Positions 52,386-61,332 are shown, counted from the stretch's first letter. The stretch: DNA of 64,000 bases from Desulfoscipio gibsoniae DSM 7213 (GCF_000233715.2 NC_021184.1:1054001-1118000), one strand, 5' to 3'. Numbers and translations are program-made. Notes: a model not told the origin generated them from the letters alone.

Positions 52386-53891
52386 ATGAAGGTTTTTCTG
52401 TTGGAACATCCCCGGCAGATTGCGCCGGACAGATGCAATGACATAGCCAATACGCCTTTGGCTTCCAGCTTGATTACAGGCTGTATCGCCGGCCTGCTGA
52501 ACAGCATGGGGCACGACATCAGAATTGAAGAAGGATTTTTAGACAAGCTGACCTACGAGGATATTTATCAACAAGTTATTACCTTTGCCCCGCCGGTGCT
52601 GGGTGTTCATTTAATCTATAACTGGGAAAGTAACCGGCAACTGTTTGCTTTTCTCAAACAGCTGAAGGCAGAGGGCTTAGTCGGGAAGATTGTGGGCTAT
52701 GGCTATTATCCCACCTTTGCTTATCAGGAGATTCTTAAGTTCTGCCCGGAATTTGACGGACTGATCATCGGCGAGCCGGAGCAAACCTTTGCCGAATGGT
52801 TGGCAACAGGGGTGCCGGTGCGGGGTATGGCCTGGGTGGATGCAGCCGGGCAAATACAGATGCAGCGCCGTGAGGTAAACCGCAATCTGGATGCGCTGCC
52901 GGATCCCATCCGCTCCGAGGCTATGATGCGTATGGGAGAGGTCAATATTGAAGGTAGCCGGGGTTGCTACGGAAGCTGCACCTTTTGCTATATCAACCCT
53001 TATTACGGAGCAGGTTCCTGCTGGCGGGCGAAGAGTCCGGAGCGTGTGATACAGGAAATTGACCGGATCATTGTCCGGCATGGATCTATGAGATTCTATT
53101 TTACAGATCCCAATTTCTTTGGCCCCGGCAAGCAGGGGCAGGAGCGTGCGTTAAAGCTGGCGGCTATGCTCAAAGAGAGAAAAATCCGCTTTGGCATTGA
53201 AGCCCGGGTTAACGATATTCATCATGATACCATTGCAGCCCTTGTGGATGCAGGCCTGGATAGTTTGCTGATCGGTCTTGAAAGCGGTCGTGATGATTCT
53301 TTGAAGCGGCTGAATAAAATGACTACGGTGGAGCAGAACGAAAAGGCCTTGAGTATTCTGCGCACCAACGGTATTGAGCCTAATGTGGGTTTTATCATGT
53401 TCGAGCCGGATTCTTCCCTGGCGGATATTCGCACCAATTTTGAATTCCTCAAACGAAATGCTTTGCTAAAAAATATATTTATCACGGCCAATGTACTGTA
53501 TCATCCACAGATTATCCTTCAGGGAAGCAAGGCATACCGAGATTTACAGCAAGAAGGACGGCTTATCCTGAAAGGTAATAGCTATGAAGGCATGGCGGCT
53601 TTTATGGCTCCGGAGGTGGCGCGTCTGGCAGAAATAATCGGACAGATTACCAATTACTTTTTCGTCAGCATGGATGAGGTCTGGAAGGGAAAGCTTCGGG
53701 AGCCATTGAATGCTCTAAGCCTTTATGAGACTGTCAATCGGCTGTTGGTCAACTGCTTTGAGGAAAACTTAAGCCGACTGGAAGCGGGAGAATCCATTGA
53801 TGAAGCGGCAGCTAAAGTACTTATTGATGAAGTTAAAATGAAAATCAAGTCGGTTTTTAATAAAGAAGACTTGGTTCAGGTGGGGTTTTGA
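52386..53891 (+). CDS. B12-binding radical SAM protein, BzaE/BzaD-like
   Basis: A 501-aa enzyme of the same class as the preceding gene, which it follows after one base. N-terminal Rossmann-type B12 domain (1 to about 140; IIGEPEQTFAEWL) and radical SAM motif CYGSCTFC (Cys194, Cys198, Cys201), then LIGLESGRDDSLKRLNK typical of this superfamily. ATG with GGAGG upstream. Likely the second ring methyltransferase for the cobamide lower ligand. The gene ends directly before a cluster of palindromic repeats. Confidence 0.75.
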   Translation: MKVFLLEHPRQIAPDRCNDIANTPLASSLITGCIAGLLNSMGHDIRIEEGFLDKLTYEDIYQQVITFAPPVLGVHLIYNWESNRQLFAFLKQLKAEGLVGKIVGYGYYPTFAYQEILKFCPEFDGLIIGEPEQTFAEWLATGVPVRGMAWVDAAGQIQMQRREVNRNLDALPDPIRSEAMMRMGEVNIEGSRGCYGSCTFCYINPYYGAGSCWRAKSPERVIQEIDRIIVRHGSMRFYFTDPNFFGPGKQGQERALKLAAMLKERKIRFGIEARVNDIHHDTIAALVDAGLDSLLIGLESGRDDSLKRLNKMTTVEQNEKALSILRTNGIEPNVGFIMFEPDSSLADIRTNFEFLKRNALLKNIFITANVLYHPQIILQGSKAYRDLQQEGRLILKGNSYEGMAAFMAPEVARLAEIIGQITNYFFVSMDEVWKGKLREPLNALSLYETVNRLLVNCFEENLSRLEAGESIDEAAAKVLIDEVKMKIKSVFNKEDLVQVGF

Positions 53892-53898
53892 CCCATAC

Positions 53899-53975
53899 GT
53901 TGGGGACATTCATACGTTGGGGACATTCCTCCGTAGGAGGTGTGTCCCCTTACCGCTAACGGAGGTGTGTCCCCT
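53899..53975. repeat. 77-bp palindromic repeat, intergenic copy
   Basis: Partner of the copy inside the first rph-like gene (35303-35380); the two differ at only about five positions. GTTGGGGACATTC appears twice, opposed by two AGGTGTGTCCCC segments, so the element can fold on itself. It begins eight bases after the radical SAM stop. Confidence 0.85.
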
Positions 53976-54031
53976 GACCTCTAAACCTTAGTCGCACTTA
54001 TTTCGAGCTTACAGCCTGTTAATCCCCATTA

Positions 54032-54091
54032 GTTGGGGACATTCCTGTCCCCAGAGAAATACCCAAGCTTCAGCAGGTGTGTCCCCTTTCC
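54032..54091. repeat. Related GGGGACATTCC...GTGTCCCC palindrome
   Basis: AGTTGGGGACATTCCTGTCCCC and AGGTGTGTCCCC surround an unrelated 25-bp centre. Same family as 53899-53975 but rearranged. A chance frame (54033-54215) across it is not a gene. Confidence 0.6.
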
Positions 54092-54153
54092 TTATGCGAG
54101 GGCGGGGTTTACAGGCTGTGCGAAGATCAATTTCCTGAAACACTGGGAAATAA

Positions 54154-54330
54154 ATGCAAATTATCTGTCAATAAAGACAAAGGCTGCACGTGAAATATTG
54201 ATAAGAATTTTTTAAATAATAGGAGGGGAAACATGTCACTTTTGGAAGATGCGCAAAAAAAGCATCACAACAGAGCAAATAGAATCCGCTGCAGCCGCTG
54301 AAGGGGGTGTAGCAGCAATGATCTCCGATG
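54154..54330 (+). pseudogene. Broken 5' end of bzaA
   Basis: Leader, ribosome site and first 30 codons match intact bzaA (58403): AGGAGGGGAAACATGTCA, TTGGAAGATGCGCAAAAA and AACAGAGCAAATAGAA. An extra base in codon 9-10 shifts the frame and homology ends near 54322. It is a truncated copy of the riboswitch-2-side gene located after the radical SAM genes. Confidence 0.85.
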
Positions 54331-54423
54331 CACTATATCTTTGAATTACGACAGTATCTCTCTTGATAGGTAATCCTTTTGCTGTTAAAATTTATGAAAA
54401 TCATTAACACGAGGAGGGTTTCT

Positions 54424-55008
54424 GTGAAAATTCATTACCGGGATGCCCAAAAAAATGATTGTCCGCTGTTGGCTGAGTACATCAATTATGCCTCTGAGGG
54501 TGTACTTGAGTATCTATTTAAAGACATTATGCCCGGTATTACGGTCACGCAACTGTTAGCCCATGGTTTGCAGGATGAGAAAAGGTATAACTCATACAAA
54601 GATATTACCGTTGCAGAGTATAATCAGAAAATTGTTGGGATGATACAATCGTACTCTTCCATACATCACAGAATAGATGATGAAATGAAATCCTTTCTCC
54701 CCGGGGAAAGGTTGGAACAATTCAAAGAGTTTTATAATTCCAAGGTTGATAACAGCCTCTTAATCAACACAATGTTTGTTGATGAAAAATTCCGCCGTAA
54801 AGGTATCGGCACCGCATTTATCGCGCTGGCCAGGAAAAAAGCTAAATTACTTGATTTTGATAAACTTAGCCTGTTTGTTTTATCAGATAACGTAACTGCC
54901 CAAAAAGTATATCATTCCAACGGCTTTAAAATGATAAAAGAAATAGACTATAAAGATGCAGAGAAAATTAATCATAAAGGTGTATATTTAATGGCTTGTG
55001 ATATTTAA
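54424..55008 (+). CDS. GNAT-family N-acetyltransferase
   Basis: A 194-aa acetyl-CoA-dependent transferase. The acetyl-CoA loop is RRKGIGTAFIALARKKAK near residue 135-150, preceded by the strand LINTMFVDEKF and followed by LFVLSDNVTAQKVYHSNGFK. GTG start with GAGGAGGG upstream. Acceptor unknown. One of the genes lying between the two halves of the bza locus. Confidence 0.87.
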   Translation: MKIHYRDAQKNDCPLLAEYINYASEGVLEYLFKDIMPGITVTQLLAHGLQDEKRYNSYKDITVAEYNQKIVGMIQSYSSIHHRIDDEMKSFLPGERLEQFKEFYNSKVDNSLLINTMFVDEKFRRKGIGTAFIALARKKAKLLDFDKLSLFVLSDNVTAQKVYHSNGFKMIKEIDYKDAEKINHKGVYLMACDI

Positions 55009-55087
55009 AAAGAGGCGTTATTTTCCCTTGCCAACATGCCTTTGTTGCACATTATTAACAGAATGTGCATTAAGGGATACCATCTGC

Positions 55088-55543
55088 ATAACCGAATAAT
55101 TCACTTTCGATAAGAGTGCTAGGAATGCCCGCACAGTTTATGGCAATGAAGGGCTTATCCCGGCGGGCACTCTGATTATGGATAATACGAGCGATATTTT
55201 CTTTGCCGGTGCCACTTTCTCCTTGAATAAATATTGTTGAATCGGTTCTGGAAGCCTTGATTGCTAATTTTAATATTGCACGGGTTTACGGACTACGGCC
55301 AATCCAATCGCTTTCGTGCATCCATTTTTTAGTCCCGCTATTATTAGAATCAATTTTTTTGAGGATCGGCGTAATCCTGCCGGCAATAACTTCTGAAAAA
55401 TGTTTACCAATCATATCCTTACTATCATATCCTAGTTTTAAAGCTTCGGCCTTGTTTATGTCCGCCCCCATGTAGGTAATGCTGCCGGCGGTTGTAAGCC
55501 ATTGGCCACATTGCCTGAATAATCTCCGCTCATGGTGGGACAA
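55088..55543 (-). pseudogene. Sigma-54 activator fragment (PAS plus part of AAA+)
   Basis: The minus strand first encodes a PAS-like segment (AEALKLGYDSKDMIGKHFSE, VIAGRITPILKKI) and then, after a frame change, the start of a sigma-54 AAA+ domain: [20 protein letters not shown] (Walker A), [20 protein letters not shown]. The GAFTGA loop and everything after are lost. Remnant of a PrdR/enhancer-binding regulator; the target is unknown. Confidence 0.75.
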
Positions 55544-55566
55544 GGTACCTGTCCCCCTGTCCCACC
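55534..55566. repeat. Inverted repeat GGTGGGACA...TGTCCCACC
   Basis: Perfect 9-bp arms (55534-55542, 55558-55566) around 15 bp. It may be a further small palindromic repeat or a terminator core without a T-run. Confidence 0.4.
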
Positions 55567-55581
55567 AGAGTTACCCAAGGG

Positions 55582-55618
55582 TTAAAAGAAAAAAACCGAG
55601 GCTTGTTATACCTCGGGT
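55582..55618 (-). terminator. Terminator of the minus-strand vapBC
   Basis: Read on the minus strand: ACCCGAGG and CCTCGGT arms around a 9-nt loop, then seven T residues. Confidence 0.8.
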
Positions 55619-55626
55619 TGCTCGGC

Positions 55627-56043
55627 TTAAATTCGGGTAATATCTTGAGGCCGATAATACTTGCAGTTTAATTTTTTGAAATCCTTATGATTCCAAGTGA
55701 GTATCGGCAATCCCAATACTTTTGATTTCTCTGCTAAATAAACATCTACCAAATCTACGTTTACCTTATGAAAAGAGTATAAAGTTTGTTGAATAATTAT
55801 TTCTTCTTCGAGTTCAACACCTTCAGACGCTATTAATTCTAGAAATGCATGTATAATGGAATCTTTTTCATATTTATATATTTTATTTAATACCCAATAT
55901 GCTTCTATTAATACAATAGATGGAACATATAATTGTGCTATATTTTGATCCATCATAATTGTCAATTCATTAACTTGAGTATCATCATCCTTTATAAAAA
56001 AGCGAATTAATATATTGGTATCAGCTATAAATGATTGTTTCAC
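55627..56043 (-). CDS. PIN-domain toxin (VapC type)
   Basis: A 138-aa PIN protein: FIADTNILIRFFIKDD (first Asp), SIVLIEAYWVLNK (Glu), VNVDLVDVYLAEKSK (Asp) and LPILTWNHKDFKKL at the end. Unrelated in sequence to the two duplicated VapC copies. Overlaps its antitoxin gene by four bases. Confidence 0.88.
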   Translation of the reverse strand: MKQSFIADTNILIRFFIKDDDTQVNELTIMMDQNIAQLYVPSIVLIEAYWVLNKIYKYEKDSIIHAFLELIASEGVELEEEIIIQQTLYSFHKVNVDLVDVYLAEKSKVLGLPILTWNHKDFKKLNCKYYRPQDITRI

Positions 56044-56321
56044 TCTAAATTCCTCATTTTGGAATCAATGTCTTTGGCACGTTCTATATGAGCTTGCTCC
56101 CTTGCTTCATTAAAATTGTGAGGCGATTGTGCTTTTAATATTCCAATCACATTTCTAATTGACTTTTTCTTTTTTGGCTGAACTTCGATTATTTTATTAT
56201 TTTCGCGCAAAACAAATGCTAACCGATCCCCTTCTTGTAAATTCAAAAGTGTTCTTAGTTCAACAGGTATAGTGAGTTGCCCCTTACTTGTCATTCTACC
56301 TGATATAAGTTGCTTCTCCAT
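56040..56321 (-). CDS. AbrB-family antitoxin
   Basis: A 93-aa protein with the SpoVT-AbrB barrel SGRMTSKGQLTIPVELRTLL and LAFVLRENNKIIEVQPKKK, plus a C-terminal toxin-binding tail (NFNEAREQAHIERAKDID). The ATG at 56321 has GGAAGGG upstream. Pairs with the following PIN toxin. Confidence 0.87.
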   Translation of the reverse strand: MEKQLISGRMTSKGQLTIPVELRTLLNLQEGDRLAFVLRENNKIIEVQPKKKKSIRNVIGILKAQSPHNFNEAREQAHIERAKDIDSKMRNLE

Positions 56322-56499
56322 CAATATACCCTTCCTTCTTAATCCAGTATTACTTTAATTATAGGTAATACTATAAAAAAAGTCAATGTATTTGGTAAGT
56401 GTAGGAAATGTTGTATTTAAGTTACGGGAACTTGTTCCATGAACGTCGTTTACAATATCCAGAAAGACTGGGACTACTTAGTTTCATGAGATTTCTTGG

Positions 56500-57762
56500 C
56501 TATACTTGAGCAGCTTTAACTTTAATTGTTTCCTTGCCAAATATTCCAAATAAAGCCACTGTCATAAGGAGCATGCCGGCAGTAAGATAAAAGGGCAGAA
56601 TCAATCCGGAGATATCTTTTAAGTAACCGCATAAAAGCGGCCCAATTACCCAACCTAAATCACTGATAGCTCTGAAAGTTGCCAAGGTGCCTTCGTAATC
56701 ATCTTTTAATGCAATATCGGATACATAAGCAGTGGGAATAGGTGCGCCAATTCCCCTGCCTAAACCGAGAATCAGGGCGCAAAACAAAAAAAACCAATAG
56801 GTACTGCTGTAAACGAACATAATCAGTCCCAGAACGGTAATAACACCACCTGGGATTATTAATTTTTTTCGTCCTAACTTGTCGGAAAGATTACCTGCTA
56901 TAGGAGAAAAGAGAACTTGCATAATAGCTATTACCGTTAGACCTAAACCTACTTGCCCCTCGCTTAAGGATAAGTTTTCATAACCTACCAGTGGTATTAG
57001 CGTGGCTTGGGTTCCGCCGATTGTAACAAGGGTGAATAAAGCTACCAAAGAGATAAGTATAAAGTTGTAGTTAAACAAATAACCAGTGCTTTTTTTAGTT
57101 TCAGCCAAGACGGTGGCTCCCCGGGTTAAACCAACCCCCTGGTGTCTGGTTGAAGTTTCGGGGACACGCAAATACACCCATATTGCTGACAATAACGCCA
57201 GCGCAGCATAGCAAAAAAATACAAACCTGTACCCAAAATATTCACCCATAAAACCGCCAAAAGTTGGGCCTATACTTGCCCCAAGTAAAGCTGCTGTCCA
57301 GAAATAACTAATGTATAACCCCCGGTTGGTAGTATTGCTTATTTCTGCCAGAGCGATAAGCGCAGTTACACTATAGCCGGCAGCTGCTGCTCCCTGCAAT
57401 AATCGCCATACAATCAACTGCCAATATGCCGTAGTAAAACCACAACCCAATGCACTGATGAATACAATCGCTGGTGCTCCCACCAGTAATAAACGCCGAC
57501 CAAAACGTTTGGTTATCTTCCCTGACGGTATATTCATAGCAACTCTGGCAATCCCGAACGCGGTTATCGTTAAACCTACGGAAATTCCTAATTTACTTGC
57601 CTCTACACCAAGGGATTGGATGAACTTGGGTAAGATGGGAGCTATAAAGCTTAACCCCATCATTAAAAATATCTCCCCTATACAGAGGAGAAACACAATT
57701 TCGTTTGTTCGCAAACTTTTTTTATCGGTATCTAATTTTACTTTGTCAACTGCGTTTAGCAA
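56500..57762 (-). CDS. MFS transporter (drug:H+ antiporter type)
   Basis: A 420-aa, 12-helix major facilitator protein. The A-like motif NIPSGKITKRFGRR follows helix 2, GNLSDKLGRKKLIIPGG occurs in the second half, and helix 5 has GAAAAGYSVTALIALAEI. TTG start with AAGGTGATA upstream. Possibly an efflux pump; no local regulator is evident. It lies just before riboswitch 2, in the opposite direction. Confidence 0.88.
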   Translation of the reverse strand: MLNAVDKVKLDTDKKSLRTNEIVFLLCIGEIFLMMGLSFIAPILPKFIQSLGVEASKLGISVGLTITAFGIARVAMNIPSGKITKRFGRRLLLVGAPAIVFISALGCGFTTAYWQLIVWRLLQGAAAAGYSVTALIALAEISNTTNRGLYISYFWTAALLGASIGPTFGGFMGEYFGYRFVFFCYAALALLSAIWVYLRVPETSTRHQGVGLTRGATVLAETKKSTGYLFNYNFILISLVALFTLVTIGGTQATLIPLVGYENLSLSEGQVGLGLTVIAIMQVLFSPIAGNLSDKLGRKKLIIPGGVITVLGLIMFVYSSTYWFFLFCALILGLGRGIGAPIPTAYVSDIALKDDYEGTLATFRAISDLGWVIGPLLCGYLKDISGLILPFYLTAGMLLMTVALFGIFGKETIKVKAAQV

Positions 57763-58069
57763 ACAATATCACCTTACTTAATAAAATGATAGATAATTAT
57801 TGATTAATTATATCACATAACATAAACCGCGTTTGCCAATCACCTTTTCCATGATTATGTTAGTATTATACACCCAAAAAATAAACAAAATATGCAACGT
57901 ACATAGAATTACGGGATATACGATATAATCCAATTAATCAATTGTATGCCATTTCTGTACAATTATCTAATTGTATTAGCTTAAACTCAAATTATAATGG
58001 CATATAACCAGGTTGACAGAACCGGTAAGTTAGGTTATATTTTTTACAAAATATATAGTTTTACAGGTG

Positions 58070-58297
58070 CCAACAATTTGTTGGAGAATAGGGAACCGGG
58101 TGAAATTCCCGGACGGACCCGCCACTGTATTGGGGAGCAATTGTCATTACCACTCCTATGGGGGGAAGGGACAAATTTGCAATGAGCCTGAGTCAGGAGA
58201 CCTGCCTGTAGAAGAATACGTTGCCGGCTTTGCGAAGATAAGCCGGCAGATGTGAGGATGATGGTAAAATCCGCACCCATTTGGGATGCGGATTTTT
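58070..58297 (+). promoter_or_regulatory. Cobalamin riboswitch 2 with terminator
   Basis: Same aptamer and platform as riboswitch 1: ACAGGTGCC, GGGAACCGGGTGAAATTCCC, CCCGCCACTGT and GAGTCAGGAGACCTGCCTGT, then the AATCCGCA/TGCGGATT terminator at 58267-58297. Promoter TTGACA-17-TATATT at 58013-58041. It controls bzaA-bzaB: with cobalamin bound, the transcript should stop before bzaA. The rest of the 57763-58402 spacer has no gene. Confidence 0.95.
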
Positions 58298-58402
58298 TGC
58301 ATTTATTTACAGATTATGCCGGACTGATGCAGATAATCTATCAATCAAGGCAAAGGCTGTCAGGTGAAATGTTTTATAAAATAAATTATCAGGAGGGAAA
58401 AC

Positions 58403-59701
58403 ATGTCATTTTTGGAAGATGCGCAAAAAGGACTTACAACAGAGCAAATAGAAGCCGCTGCAGTCGCTGAAGGGGTTGCTGCAGCAGTGATCAGGCAAGG
58501 AGTGGCTGATGGCACTATCGTAGTACCCTGCAACCCTGCTCACAAAGGGCTGAAGCCTATAGCTATCGGTAAGGGACTCCGGACAAAAGTAAGCGCCAGC
58601 ATCGGGTTGGACAACAAGGACAGCACTGTGGCTAATGAACTGGAAAAGTTACAGACTGCTCTGGTTGCGGGAACCCATGCAATCATGGATCTCAGCATTA
58701 CTGGAGATATGGATGGCGCTCGCAGGGCTATTTTGTCAGCAGCGCCGGTGCCTGTAGGTACCTTGCCTCTGTACCAGACGATCGTCGAAGCGAGTCAAAA
58801 ATACGGCTCCGCATTAAAAATGACGCCGGAGCAGATGCTTGAGGTCATGGAACGTCAAGCATCTGATGGCGTGGATTTTATGGCACTGCATTGCGCAACT
58901 ACCTTTGAAACCATTGAGCGTGCCAAAAACGAAGGCCGCATAGACCCTTTGGTCAGCTATGGCGGTTCGCATATCATTGGCTGGATGGTCCATCATAAAA
59001 AGGAAAACCCTCTCTATGAGAATTACGACCGCATTCTGGAGATTGCGAAGAAATATAGTGTGACTCTTAGCCTGGCGGATGGCATGCGTCCGGGCTGTCT
59101 GGCGGATTCTCTGGATGGAGGCCAGGTGCAGGAGCTGATCACGCTGGGTGAGCTGGTGGATCGGGCTCGTAAAGCCGGTGTGCAGATTATGATCAAAGGG
59201 CCTGGTCATATGCCGCTGAATCATATCAAGAATACCATGACCTTACAGAAAAGCCTTTGCAAGGGAGCACCCTACTTTGTTTTTGGTCCCTTATTGACTG
59301 ACCTTGCTGTCGGCTATGATCACATCAATGCAGCTGTCGGTGGTGCTATCAGCAGCTGGTATGGCGCGGAATTTCTGTGTTATGTTACGCCTGCCGAGCA
59401 TATCGGTAATCCCGATGTCGCACAGGTACGCCAGGGCGTTATTGCCGCCCGTATTGCTGCTCAAGCCGGGGACCTGGCCAAGGGCATGCCGGAGGCCATC
59501 CAGTGGGATCTGGATATGTCCAATGCCCGCAGAGATTTGAAATGGAAGGAACAGATCAGGCTGGCCCTCGATCCCGAACATGCCGCATATATTCGGAAGA
59601 CTAGAAATGAAGGCAAGATTTCAACCTGTGCCATGTGCGGTAAGTTCTGCGCTATGAAAATCATTGCCGAACACCTGCATTTTGACAAGCACAGCTGTTA
59701 A
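58403..59701 (+). CDS. bzaA: ThiC paralogue, 5-hydroxybenzimidazole synthase subunit BzaA
   Basis: A 432-aa radical SAM enzyme related to ThiC. ThiC-like motifs: GIGKGLRTKVSASIG-type strand (AIGKGLRTKVSASIG), MDLSITGDMDGARRAIL, APVPVGTLPLYQ, LHCATTFE, GPGHMPLNHI and YVTPAEHIG. ThiC itself makes HMP-phosphate for thiamin, but a cobalamin riboswitch plus the tandem paralogue identify BzaA, which with BzaB converts the purine intermediate AIR to 5-hydroxybenzimidazole in anaerobes. The C-terminal cluster motif is CAMCGKFC (C-x2-C-x3-C), one residue shorter than in ThiC. ATG with AGGAGGG upstream. Confidence 0.9.
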   Translation: MSFLEDAQKGLTTEQIEAAAVAEGVAAAVIRQGVADGTIVVPCNPAHKGLKPIAIGKGLRTKVSASIGLDNKDSTVANELEKLQTALVAGTHAIMDLSITGDMDGARRAILSAAPVPVGTLPLYQTIVEASQKYGSALKMTPEQMLEVMERQASDGVDFMALHCATTFETIERAKNEGRIDPLVSYGGSHIIGWMVHHKKENPLYENYDRILEIAKKYSVTLSLADGMRPGCLADSLDGGQVQELITLGELVDRARKAGVQIMIKGPGHMPLNHIKNTMTLQKSLCKGAPYFVFGPLLTDLAVGYDHINAAVGGAISSWYGAEFLCYVTPAEHIGNPDVAQVRQGVIAARIAAQAGDLAKGMPEAIQWDLDMSNARRDLKWKEQIRLALDPEHAAYIRKTRNEGKISTCAMCGKFCAMKIIAEHLHFDKHSC

Positions 59702-59728
59702 TGATTTTGAAAAAGGAAGGATGACATT

Positions 59729-61009
59729 ATGACACAAGTATTAAAGGCCCGTGCCGGAAAAATAACGGAAGAAATGGAAGCCGTTGCGCTATATGAACAA
59801 GTCGATGTGGAATTTGTTAGAAAAGGGGTGGCGGAGGGACGTATTGTCATTCCCAGAAACATTAACCGTAAGTCCTTTAGATATTGTGGTATCGGGGAAG
59901 GTATGAGGGTTAAAGTCAACGCTCTGATCGGCACCTCCAGCAACCGTGACGATATGGCCCTGGAAGCCAGAAAACTGCAAGCCGCACAGGATGCCGGCTG
60001 TGACACCTTCATGGATCTAAGTACCGGCTCGGGCATTGATGCCATGCGCAAGCAAACTTTGGAATTGGCCAATGTAGCCGTAGGCTGTACCACAATTTAT
60101 CAAGCGGGACAGGAAGCTATTGAAAAATATGGCAGCGTGGTGGAAATGCGTACCAAGGATATTCTGGACAATATCGAAAAACAGGCCGCGGAAGGCATAG
60201 ATTTTATGGCTATCCACTGTGCATTTAATAATTCTGTGTTGAATGTAATGCAAAAAACAGGTCGTGTTACCTGGGTAGTCAGCCGTGGCGGTGCATTCAT
60301 CACCGGTTGGATGCTGCACAACAAAAAGGAAAATCCCCTGTTTGAACACTATGATCGTATTCTGGAGATTTTAAAAGCCTATGACGTCACTCTGAGCTTG
60401 GGCGATGCCATCCGCCCCGGTGCAACGGCGGACTCCCTGGACGGCGCCCAGATACAGGGACTGCTGGTGCAGGGTGATCTGGCCAAACGCGCTCAGGCCG
60501 CCGGTGTTCAGGTTATGGTAGAAGGCCCGGGACATGTGCCTCTTAATCATGTAGAAGCTACCATGAAACTGCAAAAAAGACTGTGCAACAACGCACCTTA
60601 CTTTATCCTGGGCACATTGGCGACGGATGTTGCTCCGGGCTACGACAATATTACCGGTGCCATCGGAGGCGCCTTCGCCGGTGCCTGCGGTGCGGACTTC
60701 CTCTGCTACCTGACTCCGGCAGAACATTTGGGACTGCCTTTGGAGGAAGATGTGCGCACCGGTGTCATCACCACCAGAATAGCGGCCCAGATTGCCGATG
60801 TAGCCAGAGGTCACAAACAAGCCATGGCCAGAGAAAATGAAATGGCCCGTGCTCGTGTAGCCATGGATATTGACCGCCAGATCAAAGCGGCTCTGGCGCC
60901 GGATAAATTGATCGCCGCCAAGGAAAAGGGCTGTGGGCAGCACCTGTGTGCGGCCTGTGGTAAAGACTGCGCTGTTCAGGAAGCCGCCAGGTATTTCGGT
61001 ATCGCGTAG
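59729..61009 (+). CDS. bzaB: ThiC paralogue, 5-hydroxybenzimidazole synthase subunit BzaB
   Basis: A 426-aa partner of BzaA, 27 bp downstream. It keeps MDLSTGSGIDAMRKQTLELA, GCTTIYQAGQEAIEKYG, IHCAFNNSVL, GPGHVPLNHVEATMKLQKRL and YLTPAEHLGLP. The C-terminal motif is CAACGKDC (C-x2-C-x3-C), as in BzaA. AAAAAGGAAGG ribosome site. Both proteins are needed for the lower-ligand precursor in two-protein systems; single-protein BzaF replaces them elsewhere. No cobT or bzaC follows. Confidence 0.9.
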   Translation: MTQVLKARAGKITEEMEAVALYEQVDVEFVRKGVAEGRIVIPRNINRKSFRYCGIGEGMRVKVNALIGTSSNRDDMALEARKLQAAQDAGCDTFMDLSTGSGIDAMRKQTLELANVAVGCTTIYQAGQEAIEKYGSVVEMRTKDILDNIEKQAAEGIDFMAIHCAFNNSVLNVMQKTGRVTWVVSRGGAFITGWMLHNKKENPLFEHYDRILEILKAYDVTLSLGDAIRPGATADSLDGAQIQGLLVQGDLAKRAQAAGVQVMVEGPGHVPLNHVEATMKLQKRLCNNAPYFILGTLATDVAPGYDNITGAIGGAFAGACGADFLCYLTPAEHLGLPLEEDVRTGVITTRIAAQIADVARGHKQAMARENEMARARVAMDIDRQIKAALAPDKLIAAKEKGCGQHLCAACGKDCAVQEAARYFGIA

Positions 61010-61202
61010 TTACCTGAATAGGTGATAAGATAAAAGCCTTGAACGTATTGCTGTCATAAGGCTTTAAGCAGCAATTCCGTACCGTCATTAAATCTTTCGC
61101 GTGTTTTTCCTCCACTTGGATAAAAACTTGTGTAGTTATCTAATAAAGTACCATCCTTAATGCTTAGGTAGTGTGCAAAACTAGAATAGGTGGGGCGGTA
61201 GG

Positions 61203-61332
61203 GAGGAAATTAGAACCATTTAGCGAATTACGTATTAGCAACTAGTGCCAGCATACTCGTTAATGCTGGCTATTTATCTTTTATCGGCGAAAGACAATAT
61301 TTCCTTCAGGTTGTTCATATATTTAAATAATG
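61203..61332. repeat. Dispersed repeat with hairpin, copy 2
   Basis: Related to 24280-24412. Its stem GCCAGCAT/ATGCTGGC is kept but the following T-run is broken (CTATTTATCTTTT). The spacer 61010-61413 contains no other feature apart from the hydrolase ribosome site. Confidence 0.6.

Noticed and set aside
53899-54091. CRISPR array
   Set aside because: The repeated GGGGACATTCC/GTGTCCCC units are palindromic, irregularly spaced and lack unique spacers; no cas genes are present.
54033-54215. 60-aa frame across the palindromic repeats
   Set aside because: Composed of repeat sequence, without homology or ribosome site.
58403-61009. Two thiC genes for thiamin synthesis
   Set aside because: Two divergent tandem paralogues under a cobalamin (not TPP) riboswitch, with B12-type radical SAM genes nearby, fit bzaA/bzaB better.
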